Shown piece after piece: positions 45,983 through 55,844 of a stretch of 61,877 nt of DNA. Position 1 is the stretch's first letter; every line of letters begins with the position of its first letter. The notes beneath the pieces were generated by a model, which worked only from the letters and a program-made list of their open reading frames with translations, did no database searches and was not told where the DNA came from. This DNA is from an uncultured Clostridiaceae bacterium (GTDB lineage: Bacteria > Bacillota > Clostridia > TANB77 > CAG-508), in contig CAOJVB010000007.1 in assembly GCA_948444845.1 (NCBI GenBank), positions 1 to 61,877 of the forward strand, read 5' to 3'. Position numbers and translations under genes: made by a program.

Positions 45983-46960
45983 ATGAGAGATGATTATGTA
46001 CCACCAGAACTTGTAGAGGAAGCAAAAAAGGTAGATTTATTAACTTACTTACAAAACTATGAGCCAAACGAATTAATTAGAGAAACAAAAACACAATATT
46101 GCACAAGAACACACGATAGTTTGAAAATTTCTAATGGATTTTGGCATTGGGAGTCAAAAGGAATTGGGGGTAGAAATGCAGTTGATTTTATGGAAAAAGT
46201 AAGAAAAGTTCCATTCCCGAAATCAGCAAAAGTTGTACTAGATAAAATGAAAATAAAGACACCAGTTTTTGTAAAAAAGCAAGAGAAAATAGAGGCAAAA
46301 AAACTAATTCTACCAGAGAAAAATACAAATGAAAATATAGTAAAAAGTTATCTAAAACATAGAGGAATTGATGAAGAAATAATACAAAAATGTATTGAAA
46401 AACATTTAATTTATGAAGAAAAACATTATCATAATGTTGTATTTGTAGGTTATGATGAAATGGGAAATGCACGATATGCAGGTTGTAGAGCAACAAACGA
46501 AAGTAAGTTTAAAAATGATGCAACAGGTAGCAATAAAAAGTATTCATTTAGACTAGAAAGTAACAAAAAAACAGATACAATTTTTATATTTGAGGGTGCA
46601 ATAGATTTATTATCTTATGCAACCCTTTTTAAATTATATGGGTTAGAATGGGAAGATAAAACAATGATTTCACTTGCAGGAGTTTACCAACCAGCAAGTA
46701 CCATTTCAGAAAGTAAAGTACCAATAGCAATACAAAATTATTTAGAAAAACACCCAGAAATAACAAAAATTTATCTTTGCTTAGATAATGATGAGGCAGG
46801 TAGAAATGCAACTAAAGCACTACAAATTGTTTTACCAAAAAAGTATGAAATTATAGATAGACCTGCCAAAAAGGGAAAAGATTATAACGAATATTTATGC
46901 TATTTATTAGGTATAAAACCAATAGAAAATAAGAAGAAAATTGAAAAAGAAAGAGCATAG
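45983..46960 (+). CDS. DUF3991/Toprim-domain protein
   Basis: A 325-residue protein that resembles a primase-like factor of conjugative elements. The N-terminal DUF3991 part has PPELVEEAKKVDLLTYLQNY and FWHWESKGIGGRNAVDF, which is a zinc-finger-like position without its cysteines. The C-terminal Toprim fold has IFIFEGAIDLLSYA (conserved Glu) and IYLCLDNDEAGRNA (DxD motif). It probably acts in DNA replication or strand processing during transfer. It lacks a strong RBS and is likely coupled to the gene before it. It ends shortly before the candidate oriT. Confidence 0.82.
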   Translation: MRDDYVPPELVEEAKKVDLLTYLQNYEPNELIRETKTQYCTRTHDSLKISNGFWHWESKGIGGRNAVDFMEKVRKVPFPKSAKVVLDKMKIKTPVFVKKQEKIEAKKLILPEKNTNENIVKSYLKHRGIDEEIIQKCIEKHLIYEEKHYHNVVFVGYDEMGNARYAGCRATNESKFKNDATGSNKKYSFRLESNKKTDTIFIFEGAIDLLSYATLFKLYGLEWEDKTMISLAGVYQPASTISESKVPIAIQNYLEKHPEITKIYLCLDNDEAGRNATKALQIVLPKKYEIIDRPAKKGKDYNEYLCYLLGIKPIENKKKIEKERA

Positions 46961-46984
46961 ATAAAAGAGTTTTAATGTCCTAAC

Positions 46985-47045
46985 AAGCAAGACAAATGTA
47001 GCTACATTTGTTAAATTATGGGGGACACCCCAATCCCCATTAAGA
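46985..47045 (+). other. Candidate origin of transfer (oriT)
   Basis: The gap before mobC holds the palindrome ACAAATGTAGCTACATTTGT (46992-47011) and then ATGGGG...CCCCAT (about 47018-47040) around GACACCCCAAT. MOBP-type oriT sites usually lie beside the mobC/relaxase genes and contain inverted repeats before a nick site. The assignment rests on position and structure only. Confidence 0.45.
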
Positions 47046-47067
47046 ATAAAGAAGAAAGGAACAGAAA

Positions 47068-47391
47068 ATGAAAGAAGAAACAAGAGATTTTACATTGAGA
47101 ATACGAGTTAATCCAACAGAACTAGAAAAGATAAAAGCAAAAGCAAATAAAGCAGGAAAAAATGTTTCAGATTTTATGAGAGAATCTGCCTTAGGTTGTG
47201 AAATAAAAGAAAGACCAGATCATAGTGTGTACCCTTTAATAACAAAACCTTTAAATGATTTTATAAAATTATTAAAAGAACTTGAAAGAGTCGCTTATCA
47301 TAAAAAATTTGTTGATGAAAGAATTTTAAATGAAGAAATAAATAAGTGGGAAAAGTATAGAACAATGATAAGAGAAAGGTTGTGGTTATAA
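47068..47391 (+). CDS. mobC: MobC-like relaxosome accessory protein
   Basis: A 107-residue ribbon-helix-helix DNA-binding protein. The N-terminal strand-helix-helix is DFTLRIRVNPTELEKIKAKA followed by NVSDFMRESAL. It probably binds oriT and helps the relaxase. RBS AAGAAAGGAAC at about 47052. The stop overlaps the relaxase start by 10 bases, which is the usual mobC-mobA arrangement. Confidence 0.85.
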   Translation: MKEETRDFTLRIRVNPTELEKIKAKANKAGKNVSDFMRESALGCEIKERPDHSVYPLITKPLNDFIKLLKELERVAYHKKFVDERILNEEINKWEKYRTMIRERLWL

Positions 47392-48752
47392 TGGCAACTA
47401 CAAGCCTATGGAAAGTAGAAAATAGACTTGATAAAGTTATAAAATATACAACTAATGCAGAGAAAACAGAAAATAAAAATTGGTATAAAGATTTGCACAA
47501 TACAATTGAATATACAAAAGCAGATTTTAAAACAGAAAAACAATTATATGTAACAGGAGTAAATTGCAGTGAAGATAATGCACTACAAGATATGATATTT
47601 ACGAAAAAAAGATTTGGAAAAACAAAAGGTGTTCTAGCATATCACGGCTTTCAGTCTTTTGCAGAGGGCGAAGTAACTGCAAAACAAGCACACGAAATTG
47701 GAGTAAAACTTGCAGAGGAACTATGGGGAGATAAATACGAGGTAATAGTATCAACTCACTTAAATACTAAGCATTATCATAATCATTATGTGCTAAATTC
47801 AGTTTCTTTTGTAGATGGAAGAAAATATAGAAATACCAGAGAAAATTATGCTTTAATGAGAAAAATATCAGATGATTTATGCAGAGAATATAATTTAAGT
47901 GTAATAGAAGAAAAGCCTTGTGGTAAACACAAAATAGATTATACAAAATATTATACCTCTTATATTCAAAAATCAGACTACTATACCAATGCAAAAGATG
48001 ATATTGATTATACAATTTCACAAGCATATTCATATAAGAATTTTGAAAATATTTTAGAACAAATGGGTTATACAATTACAATAAGAGCAAACAAAATTAG
48101 TGTATGTAGACCACCTTATAAAAGGAATATACGAATAGAAAGAAACTTTGGAGAGGAATATAGTATAAAAAATATTGAAGATAGAATATTAAATTCGCAA
48201 GTACCAAAAGTTCCATTCCCAGAGATAAAAACAAAATCAAAAAGATATTTTACAAAAAAGAAATATAACCTTAATAAAAATAGAGGCAGTTTATACAAAT
48301 TATACTTGTATTATTGCTATCTATTAAAAAAATTTCCTAACAATAGAAGAAAAATGAAAATGTCAGCAGAAATGAGAAAAGACATTAAGAAAATGGATGT
48401 TATATCTAATGAAATAAAGTTCCTTTGTAGAAATGAAATAAAAACTACAGAGGAACTTTTTCTATATAAAAAAGAAACTATAGATAAGATAAATAAAAAA
48501 ATGCATACAAGAACAATTTTAAGAAGAAAAAGGCAAAAAACTGCAAATGAAGAAGAAAGGCAAAAGTTATGCAATGATATTTTAGCTTTATCTAATAGTA
48601 TTTTTGAATTAAAAAAGGAGGTGGGGTATTGCCAGGACATTGAAGAACGAACACAGAAGATGAAAAGAAATATAAATAATATGGAAGAAAATAAAAAAGA
48701 AAGTGAAAAAGGAAAGGAGAAAGAAAAAGATGAACTCATCAGATTCAGCTGA
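47382..48752 (+). CDS. MOBP-type relaxase
   Basis: A 456-residue relaxase/mobilisation nuclease (MobA/VirD2 family) that nicks oriT and leads the strand into the recipient. The three-His metal motif is HYHNHY at residues 131-136, following EVIVSTHLNTK. The first Tyr-containing motif lies in the N-terminal 25 residues (VIKYTTNAEKT). AYHGFQSF is the other conserved strand. The C-terminus is a long basic coiled coil for DNA and coupling-protein contacts. The 3' end overlaps the pcfB-like gene. Confidence 0.92.
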   Translation: MVIMATTSLWKVENRLDKVIKYTTNAEKTENKNWYKDLHNTIEYTKADFKTEKQLYVTGVNCSEDNALQDMIFTKKRFGKTKGVLAYHGFQSFAEGEVTAKQAHEIGVKLAEELWGDKYEVIVSTHLNTKHYHNHYVLNSVSFVDGRKYRNTRENYALMRKISDDLCREYNLSVIEEKPCGKHKIDYTKYYTSYIQKSDYYTNAKDDIDYTISQAYSYKNFENILEQMGYTITIRANKISVCRPPYKRNIRIERNFGEEYSIKNIEDRILNSQVPKVPFPEIKTKSKRYFTKKKYNLNKNRGSLYKLYLYYCYLLKKFPNNRRKMKMSAEMRKDIKKMDVISNEIKFLCRNEIKTTEELFLYKKETIDKINKKMHTRTILRRKRQKTANEEERQKLCNDILALSNSIFELKKEVGYCQDIEERTQKMKRNINNMEENKKESEKGKEKEKDELIRFS

Positions 48753-49590
48753 AGAACTTATAAAAATTTATTTAGATGGTATAGGCTTTACTCTACGAAT
48801 TGCAGGAGAAGGCTCAAAAAATCTTATTGCTTTTCTTATTGCAATGTCAAAAGACAATAAGCAAACAACAGGAAAAACAAGACTTACAAATATGCTAAAA
48901 ACAGGAAAGGAATTAAAAATATTTACGATAAAAGCAGAAAACCTTAAAAAGTTTTCAGAAGAAGCAAAAAAATATGGAATTTTATATTGTGTTTTAGCAG
49001 ATAAGAAAAATGAAAAAATTGATGGAATGGTAGACATTATGGTTAGACAAGAAGATGCTTCAAAAGTAAATCGTATAGCAGAAAGATTTAATTTTGCAAA
49101 AGTAGATACTGCAACTATTGAACAAGAATTAAAAGGGAAAGAAAAAAATAAGGAAACACAAGAAAAGAGTAAGAACGAGCAAATGGTAGATGAATTATTA
49201 GAAGAGCAAAAAGAATTAGGTGAAATAGTAAATAGCAACGAAGACTCTCCCAGTAATATCAAATCGGAAGAAAAGAATCAGTTAGAGAATTCCTCAAGTA
49301 CCAAGAACAAATTAGAAGAAAATAATAAATTATATCACAATGGTAAAAAATCAGTAAAAAAAGAACTTGAACAGATTGAAAAGGAACTAGATAAAAAACG
49401 AGAAAATAAAAGTGAGATAGAAAACACACAAGATATAAAAAATGTAGAGGGAAAAGAAAAGCAAAAATCTAAACACATAAAAGAGAAACAAGAAAAGAAT
49501 AAAGGAAAACATATGAAAGCACCTAAACATTTAGATACACAAAATAATAAAAAGAGAAAGAAAAATAAAATAAAAGGGAGGAGCAAATAG
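48730..49590 (+). CDS. PcfB-family (DUF3801) conjugation protein
   Basis: A 286-residue protein. The GTG at 48703 is in frame, but GGAAAGGAGA at 48711-48720 supports the ATG at 48730. The N-terminal half matches PcfB/DUF3801 (GKTRLTNMLKTGKELKIFTI, then KKYGILYCVLADKK), which in pCF10 is an accessory factor that links relaxase and coupling protein. The C-terminal half is a highly charged Lys/Glu/Asn tail. It overlaps the relaxase end and precedes the ArdC-like gene by two bases. Confidence 0.83.
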   Translation: MNSSDSAEELIKIYLDGIGFTLRIAGEGSKNLIAFLIAMSKDNKQTTGKTRLTNMLKTGKELKIFTIKAENLKKFSEEAKKYGILYCVLADKKNEKIDGMVDIMVRQEDASKVNRIAERFNFAKVDTATIEQELKGKEKNKETQEKSKNEQMVDELLEEQKELGEIVNSNEDSPSNIKSEEKNQLENSSSTKNKLEENNKLYHNGKKSVKKELEQIEKELDKKRENKSEIENTQDIKNVEGKEKQKSKHIKEKQEKNKGKHMKAPKHLDTQNNKKRKKNKIKGRSK

Positions 49591-49592
49591 CT

Positions 49593-50468
49593 ATGAATGA
49601 AATTGATGACTTATTAGGAACAAATAGTAAAGATAATAACTATAATAAACAAAATAGTAAAAATAACTGGAAAGAGCAAAACAGAAAAAGAAATGAGGCA
49701 TATAAAAAAATGGATGATATGTCTTTTAAAATTTTAAAAGATGGAGATATATTTATGCAATACTTAAATATATTAAGTAGATTTGAAAAATACTCTGTTG
49801 GAAATTGTTTGCTAATACTTGAAGCAGAGCCTAATGCTATTCAAATTAAAGAAAAGCAAGAGTGGATTGATAAAGGGTATGATACAGTAGAAAATGCAAA
49901 ATCAATGACAATACTAGAACCTAATAAAGTGGATGAAAAAGTATACTATAACCCAAAAGAAGAATATGATATATCACAAACAAATGCACCTATACCAGAG
50001 CAAAAGACTTATACAAATAGAGAAATGTTACTCGCATTATTTGATATATGTGATACAGAAGAGATAAAAAGAGAAGTAGTTGATATGTTACCAAGCGGAA
50101 ATAAAGGTGCAGAATATATAGAAAGTAAAAATAAACTATATATGTGTAGGGGACTAAAACCAGAATATTTAATAAAAACTGTTATTCAAGAAATAGCAAG
50201 AATTAAAATGCCAGATATGAAAAGAAGTGAAATAAAAGAGTTTAAAACTTATTGTATTTCATATATGATTTGTAAAAGGTATGGTTTAGATGTTTCAAAA
50301 TTTGATTTTTCTAATCTTCCAAAAGACGTTATAAATAAAGATAAAGGAAAAGAAATTAGAAGAGAACTAGATGAAATTAGAACAAACTTTATAGGAATAA
50401 ATTCAAAGATTATAGAGCATTTTGAAAAAGAAGAAAAGTCAAGAAAAAATAAAGAACAAGCGAGGTAA
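49593..50468 (+). CDS. ArdC-like ssDNA-binding/antirestriction protein
   Basis: A 291-residue protein. The central region (FMQYLNILSRFEKYSVGNCL, then QIKEKQEWIDKGYDTVENAK) matches the N-terminal ArdC-type domain found in conjugative elements, which binds single-stranded DNA and can block restriction. A following metal-protease-like part (LIKTVIQEIARIK) has a degenerate HExxH, so peptidase activity is not expected. RBS AAAGGGAGGAGC at about 49573. It lies between pcfB and virD4 in the transfer operon. Confidence 0.72.
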   Translation: MNEIDDLLGTNSKDNNYNKQNSKNNWKEQNRKRNEAYKKMDDMSFKILKDGDIFMQYLNILSRFEKYSVGNCLLILEAEPNAIQIKEKQEWIDKGYDTVENAKSMTILEPNKVDEKVYYNPKEEYDISQTNAPIPEQKTYTNREMLLALFDICDTEEIKREVVDMLPSGNKGAEYIESKNKLYMCRGLKPEYLIKTVIQEIARIKMPDMKRSEIKEFKTYCISYMICKRYGLDVSKFDFSNLPKDVINKDKGKEIRRELDEIRTNFIGINSKIIEHFEKEEKSRKNKEQAR

Positions 50469-50473
50469 GATAA

Positions 50474-50671
50474 ATGGTTAATGAAAGAGTTGTAAAATTA
50501 GACCAGTACGAATTTGGTGCAGTAATAAGTCTTATAAATGAGAAAAGAAATGACTTATTAAAACAACAACAAAATACAGAATTTATAACAGAAATATTAG
50601 AAAAAGTAATAAAAGCCCCAACAAAGAAAAAATGTCGATTCAAAAAAGAAAGGGAAAAATGTGAACGATAA
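50474..50671 (+). CDS. Small basic protein, 65 residues
   Basis: A helical protein (QYEFGAVISLINEKRNDLLK) with a very basic end. No family recognised; small proteins at this position are common in Tn1549-like elements. It starts 6 bases after the ArdC-like gene and overlaps the coupling-protein start by 11 bases, so it is coupled to both. Confidence 0.65.
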   Translation: MVNERVVKLDQYEFGAVISLINEKRNDLLKQQQNTEFITEILEKVIKAPTKKKCRFKKEREKCER

Positions 50672-52513
50672 TGATAAAAAAGCAGACATTGTTTTATTTT
50701 GTTTAGGAGGAATTGCAATTGTATGGTTATCATTACTAATAGCACCATATATAAATGGTGGGGTATTAGAAATCATAAACAACCTACCTCAAAAGATGAA
50801 TACACCATTTGAAATAGAATTTTGCGAGAATAGTATAAAAACTATTCTTATTTTTTTATTCATTTACCTACTAGGCATAGGTGTGTATTTATCTACTAGA
50901 AGAAATTATAGAAGAGGTAAAGAATATGGCTCTGCAATATGGGGCAATGCGAAACAAATAAATAAAAAATATATGCAATTACCAAAGAGCCAAAACAAAA
51001 TATTAACTCAAAATGTTATGCTAGGTTTTAATGCAAGAAAACATAGAAGAAACTTAAATGTTTTAGTTATTGGTGGTAGTGGAGCAGGAAAAACAAGATT
51101 TTATGCCAAACCCAATGTAATGCAATGTAATTGTTCTTATGTAATACTTGACCCAAAAGGAGAGATTTTACGAGATACACGGACAATTATTAGAAAAGCA
51201 AGGTTATAAAGTAAGAGTATTAGATTTAGTAAACACAGAAAAAAGTCATTGCTATAATCCATTTGTATATATAAGAGATGATAATGACATTCAAAAATTA
51301 GTAAGTAACTTATTTAAAAGTACAACACCAAAAGGCTCACAAGCACAAGATCCATTTTGGGACATTTCTGCATCTATGCTTTTATCATCATTATTTTACT
51401 ATCTAAAATATGAAGCACCAGAAGAAGAACAAAACTTTCCTATGGCTTCAGAAATGATGAGAGCAGGTAAACCAAAAGAAGATGAAGAGGACTATGAAAG
51501 TGCGTTAGATATATTATTTAAAAGATTAGAACATAAAAATCCAAATCATATAGCAGTTAAATATTATAAAGACTATCATAGTGGAGCAGGAAGAACATTG
51601 AAATCAATAATTGTTACACTTGCTTCAAAGTTAGAAAAATTTAATCTTGATACAATAGAGGGAATAACCAAAACAGATGAACTAGAACTTGATAAGTTAG
51701 GAGAAGAAAAGACAGCATTATTTGCTATTATTCCAGATAACAATACAGATTTTAACTTCCTTGTTAGTATTTTATATACACAAATTTTTCAAGTTCTTTA
51801 TTATAAAGCAGATTATAAATATGGTGGCTCATTACCAATACCAGTGCATTTTGTTATGGATGAATTCGCAAATGTTGCTCTGCCAAATGATTTTGAAAAG
51901 ATACTTTCAACTATGCGTTCAAGAAATATATCGGTATCAATAATAATACAAAACTTATCGCAATTAAAAGCCTTATTTGAAAAAAGTTGGGAATCAATAG
52001 TAGGAAATTGTGATGAATTTTTATATTTACGGAGGCAATGAACAATCTAGTTTTAAATATATGTCAGAACTCTTAGGAAAGGAAACGATAGATACCAATA
52101 CGTTTGGAAAAAGTGTAGGTCATAGTGGCAGTTATTCAACCAATTACCAAATGGCAGGGAGAGAACTATTAACACAAGATGAAATTAGAATGTTAGATAA
52201 TGACAAAGCAATATTATTAATTAGAGGAGAAAAGCCAATAGTTGATAGAAAATATAATATTTTGAAACATCCTAATGTAAAAGATACAACAGATGGACAA
52301 GCAAAGCCATATGAACACGGACAAACCAATAGAGCAAATGTAAGTATATTGAAATTAGAGCCAGATGAAATAGAGGGAAATGTAGTTAAAGATATACGAG
52401 AAATAGAACAAATAGGAAAAATAACAACAGAACTCTTAGCAGATGAAGAGGTAGAAAATTATTATATAATGGAGGAATATGAAAATGAAAGAAAAAAAGA
52501 AAATAATAAATAG
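50661..52513 (+). CDS. VirD4/TraG-type coupling protein, read through two +1 sites
   Basis: The type IV coupling ATPase that brings the relaxase-DNA complex to the channel. Skipping an extra C at 51180 (ACA C GGA, giving ILRDTGQLLEKQGYKV) and at 52030 (TTA C GGA, giving EFLYLGGNEQSSFKY) yields one protein of 616 residues. Two N-terminal membrane helices are followed by Walker A GGSGAGKT (138-145), Walker B VHFVMDEFANVA and the motif IIQNLSQLKALF. GTG start; it overlaps the small gene before it. The extra bases cut the gene into three overlapping frames; the joined product matches the family in length and order. Confidence 0.9.
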
Positions 52514-52825
52514 AAACATTGTAGTCAAATGTATAAAAAGACTAATTTTAATATTAGGAATGATAATAAGTTTATTTGTAGCACAAGCCTCACACGTTTT
52601 TGGAGCAAATGACCCATTAGCAGTTATAAATAATTTATCAACATTTATATTTGGAATTATAAGAGCAGTAGGAATGATACTATTAGGTTGGGGTATTGTA
52701 CAAATAGGTTTAGCATTAAAGAGTCACGACCCATCCCAAAGAGCAAATCGGTTTTATGACACTTGCACGGAGGAGTAATAATTACTTTTGCAAAAGAGAT
52801 ACTAGATTTAATCACAGGTGGTTAG
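52485..52825 (+). CDS. VirB2/Maff2-like membrane subunit, read through two +1 sites
   Basis: A small protein of the Maff2/TrbC-like type, thought to be a pilin-like or channel subunit. The ATG at 52485 has better spacing from GGAGG (52471-52475) than the one at 52479. Skipping a C at 52749 (AAT C GGT) and another at 52768 (GCA C GGA) gives 112 residues: a signal-like helix, NDPLAVINNLSTFIFGIIRA, a second helix, then ANGFMTLAGGVIITFAKEIL and LITGG at the end. Without the skips the conserved Gly-rich helix is lost. It overlaps the virD4 end and precedes virB6. Confidence 0.85.
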
Positions 52826-52878
52826 AAAATGGACAAGTTTTATACTTGTCCTAATTTATTTAGAGGAGGCGAGAAAAA

Positions 52879-53716
52879 TTGTCAGACAATTGGGTAGTAG
52901 GAAATTTACAATATGCGTTAGACACCTGGAATGAGAAATTAAATGAAATATGGACACTTGTAACACAAACACCAGAAACATTTAAAGGTGGGTCAATATG
53001 GAATGTCATAGTTGGTATAAACGGAGCAATACAAGCAATAGGCTTAGCCTTAATTGTATTGTTCTTTTTATTTGGAATTGTAAAAACTTGCTCTTCATTT
53101 GCAGAAGTAAAAAAGCCAGAGCAAGTAGTAAAGTTATTTATAAGATTTATACTAGCAAAAACTGCAGTAACGTATGGACTAGAATTAATGTTATCACTAT
53201 TTAAAATAACACAAGGAATAATACAAACAATAATGGAGAGTGTAGGTACAGGAGGATTAACGCAATCAGTATTGCCAACAGAAATGATAACAGCGATAGA
53301 AAGTTGTGGTTTTTTTGAAAGCATACCACTTTGGGCAGTAACACTTATACGGTGGTTTGCTAATAATGGTTTTATCATTTGTAATGATACTCTCTGTTTA
53401 TGGAAGATTCTTTAAAATATACCTATATACAGCTTTAGCACCAATACCACTTGCAACTTTTGCAGGAGAGCCTAGTCAACAAGTAGGAAAAAGTTTTATA
53501 AAAAGTTTTTGTGCAGTATGCTTAGAGGGAGCAATAATAATACTTGCTTGTATAATATTTACACAATTTGCAAGTTCTCCACCAGTTATAGACACAAATG
53601 CACAGGCAGTTAACCAAGTATGGAGTTATGTAGGAGAATTAGTATTCAATATGCTAGTTTTAGTTGGAACAGTAAAAATGAGTGATAGAGTAGTACGAGA
53701 AATGATGGGATTATAG
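52879..53716 (+). CDS. VirB6/TrbL-like channel protein, read through one +1 site
   Basis: A polytopic inner component of the transfer channel, 278 residues after skipping an extra C at 53350 (ATA C GGT, giving VTLIGGLLIMVLSFVMIL). The start is a TTG at 52879, supported by AGGAGG at 52864-52869. Several hydrophobic segments are visible (IGLALIVLFFLFGIVKTC; IYLYTALAPIPLATFAGE; FVGELVFNMLVLVG-like end). The sequence FIKSFCAVCLEGAIIILACI is typical of this family in Gram-positive elements. Without the skip the last three membrane segments are lost. Confidence 0.87.
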
Positions 53717-53736
53717 AAAGGAGAATTTATAAAATT

Positions 53737-54456
53737 ATGAAGTATTTAGAAATGAGTTATTTAGACACAAAAGATAGAAAAGAATTAGAAGAAAAAGGTT
53801 TATATTGCTATGATTTAAGGCATAGTGATTTCGGAGGAGAAATAGCTTGTATTGAAAAAGATGTTTTAGTTAATAGGGCTGGTAGTATGGTTACAGATGA
53901 GGAAATACAATTAGGAAATAAGTACCCTGATGATTATAAAGACTATGAAGAATTTATAAAAGAAAATGAAAATGTAAATTCAATAGAAGAGTTATTATAT
54001 TCAAAAATAGAAAAAGAAATGAATGAAATATTGAAAAATAATGAAGAATATTCAAAATATGAAATTATGTATATATTGGCAGACAAGAAAAATCCAAAAC
54101 AATCTATTGCACTTGCTAGTAATTATGACGAAATGATAGAAATTGATATGAAAACACAAGAAATAAGTACAATAATGGATTGGGCATATAACATAGATGA
54201 TGATATCTTAGAAAAATTACAGAATGGAAAAGAAATATCATATATGAATATGGGTACTCATTATGGTATATGGAATACAGTAAATGATGTGGGTATAGAA
54301 GAAATAGAAAATAAAAAAGGTTTACAGAAATATTTACAATATTGTAAGAAAAACAATATAAATAAAGATTTAATAGAAAAAGAAAATCAATTAAATGAAG
54401 TGGAAGATATAATGCAGTATTATAAAGAAGAAAGAAAAAACGAAAGAGATAGATAA
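53737..54456 (+). CDS. Protein with LPD28-like N-terminal domain
   Basis: A 239-residue protein. The N-terminus (GLYCYDLRHSDFGGEIACIE, then VLVNRAGSMVT) resembles the LPD28 domain of large polyvalent proteins in conjugative elements, here as a free-standing module. The rest is acidic and unrecognised (ASNYDEMIEIDMKTQEISTI). RBS AAAGGAGAA at about 53718. It sits between virB6 and prgI, where elements of this type often carry accessory genes. Confidence 0.68.
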   Translation: MKYLEMSYLDTKDRKELEEKGLYCYDLRHSDFGGEIACIEKDVLVNRAGSMVTDEEIQLGNKYPDDYKDYEEFIKENENVNSIEELLYSKIEKEMNEILKNNEEYSKYEIMYILADKKNPKQSIALASNYDEMIEIDMKTQEISTIMDWAYNIDDDILEKLQNGKEISYMNMGTHYGIWNTVNDVGIEEIENKKGLQKYLQYCKKNNINKDLIEKENQLNEVEDIMQYYKEERKNERDR

Positions 54457-54477
54457 TAATTCTGGAAAGGAGAAATT

Positions 54478-55350
54478 ATGCCAGTAAAAAACGAAATAGA
54501 GCAAGTATGGTTAATTGAAGATAATAAATTGAAATGTGAAAATAAAGTAGTATCTAAATTTAATTATTTTGGAACAGAAATTGCGGTATTAAAAACAGAG
54601 GCAAATTGGGAACGACAAGAAATGTTAATAAAAGATGAAAAAGAGAATTGTTATTGGAAGTTAGGAATAGCACCTATATCTTTTAACAAATTTTTAAATA
54701 ATGTAACAGATAATAAAAAAGATATTATTTGGAAAAAAATTCTTGAAAATACTAATGAAAAAGCTATAATAAAATATTTCAAAAAAAGTATGAATAAAAA
54801 AGAATATTTTAATCTGTGTCAGCTAAAGTTTATTGAAAGACATTGTGATAAAGAAATGTTTGGTAAAGCAAAAGAAAGCAGAGAAAACTATTTAAAAAAA
54901 CAAGAACAAGAAAAGACAGAAAGAAGAAAAGCAATAGAAAAAGCCAATAATGAGGAAGTAGAAATTGTAAATTATACATTTGAAAGTAAAATAGCAAAAA
55001 TAAAAAGTATAATTCACTTAAAAGGAACGTTAAGAATGGAAAATTTAGAATTTTATAAGGACAATAAATATGAAAATGGAAAAACAATTCAAAACAGCAT
55101 TTTATATTTAGCAAAAGAGTATGGAATAGATATTCCACTATCTATAAAAGGTTTTATAAATAATAAATTAGTAGATTATAATTTTGGAACAGGAAGTTAT
55201 ACTTATAAAATTACAAACGGAAATAAGAAATGTGGCTCAAATATACACGAGTATATGATAAAAATTATAAATAAAGTGGAAGAAGAAAACAAAAGAGAAG
55301 TAAAGACATTAAGAGAAAAAATAGAGAATATGAAAGGAAAAAATAGATAA
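54478..55350 (+). CDS. Hypothetical protein, 290 residues
   Basis: No family recognised. The protein has a mixed first part (VWLIEDNKLKCENKVVSKFN), a charged helix in the middle (KKQEQEKTERRKAIEKANNE), a beta-rich part (LRMENLEFYKDNKYENG) and another coiled coil at the end. RBS AAAGGAGAA at about 54468. Its stop overlaps the prgI start by one base (ATAATGG), so it belongs to the transfer operon. Confidence 0.65.
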   Translation: MPVKNEIEQVWLIEDNKLKCENKVVSKFNYFGTEIAVLKTEANWERQEMLIKDEKENCYWKLGIAPISFNKFLNNVTDNKKDIIWKKILENTNEKAIIKYFKKSMNKKEYFNLCQLKFIERHCDKEMFGKAKESRENYLKKQEQEKTERRKAIEKANNEEVEIVNYTFESKIAKIKSIIHLKGTLRMENLEFYKDNKYENGKTIQNSILYLAKEYGIDIPLSIKGFINNKLVDYNFGTGSYTYKITNGNKKCGSNIHEYMIKIINKVEEENKREVKTLREKIENMKGKNR

Positions 55351-55844
55351 TGGAAATTAAAATAAACAAAGAAATAAGAGATTATAAAGAAACAATATTT
55401 TTTGGGTTATCTATGAGGCAATTTATATTTTCGCTAATTGCTTGTGGAGTAGCAGTATTAATATATTTCTTATTAAGAAATCATTTAGGATTAGAAACAT
55501 TATCGTGGATTTGCATATTAGGAGCTATTCCATTTGGAGTATTAGGTTTTGTAAAATACAATGGAATGAATGCAGAAGAGTTTATATGGGCGTGGATGAA
55601 ATCAGAAATATTAATGCCACGAGTATTATTTTTTAAGCCAGAAAATATATATGAAGAACTTTTAGAGCCAGAATATAAAAAACTAGAAAAGGAGGAATTG
55701 AAAAGTGGGACTAATAAAAGAACTTTTGAGTTTACTAAAACTAAACCAAGAAAAGGAAAAGAACAGAATACCAAGAAGTGTACAACAAGCAATACCAATC
55801 AAGAAGATATACGAAAATGGAATATTTCAAGTTGGGATGAATAA
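55350..55844 (+). CDS. PrgI-family conjugation membrane protein
   Basis: A 164-residue PrgI protein, the small membrane partner of VirB4 in Gram-positive transfer systems. The N-terminus (INKEIRDYKETIFFGLSMRQ) and two membrane helices (about 25-45 and 50-70) are typical, as is NAEEFIWAWMKSEIL. The last 45 residues are basic and overlap the VirB4 gene in another frame by 140 bases, which is longer than the usual overlap of a few bases. Confidence 0.88.
   Translation: MEIKINKEIRDYKETIFFGLSMRQFIFSLIACGVAVLIYFLLRNHLGLETLSWICILGAIPFGVLGFVKYNGMNAEEFIWAWMKSEILMPRVLFFKPENIYEELLEPEYKKLEKEELKSGTNKRTFEFTKTKPRKGKEQNTKKCTTSNTNQEDIRKWNISSWDE

Noticed and set aside
49593..50468. Active metallopeptidase in the ArdC-like protein
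   Set aside because: The HExxH position reads IQEIARI without the His residues, so catalysis is not supported.
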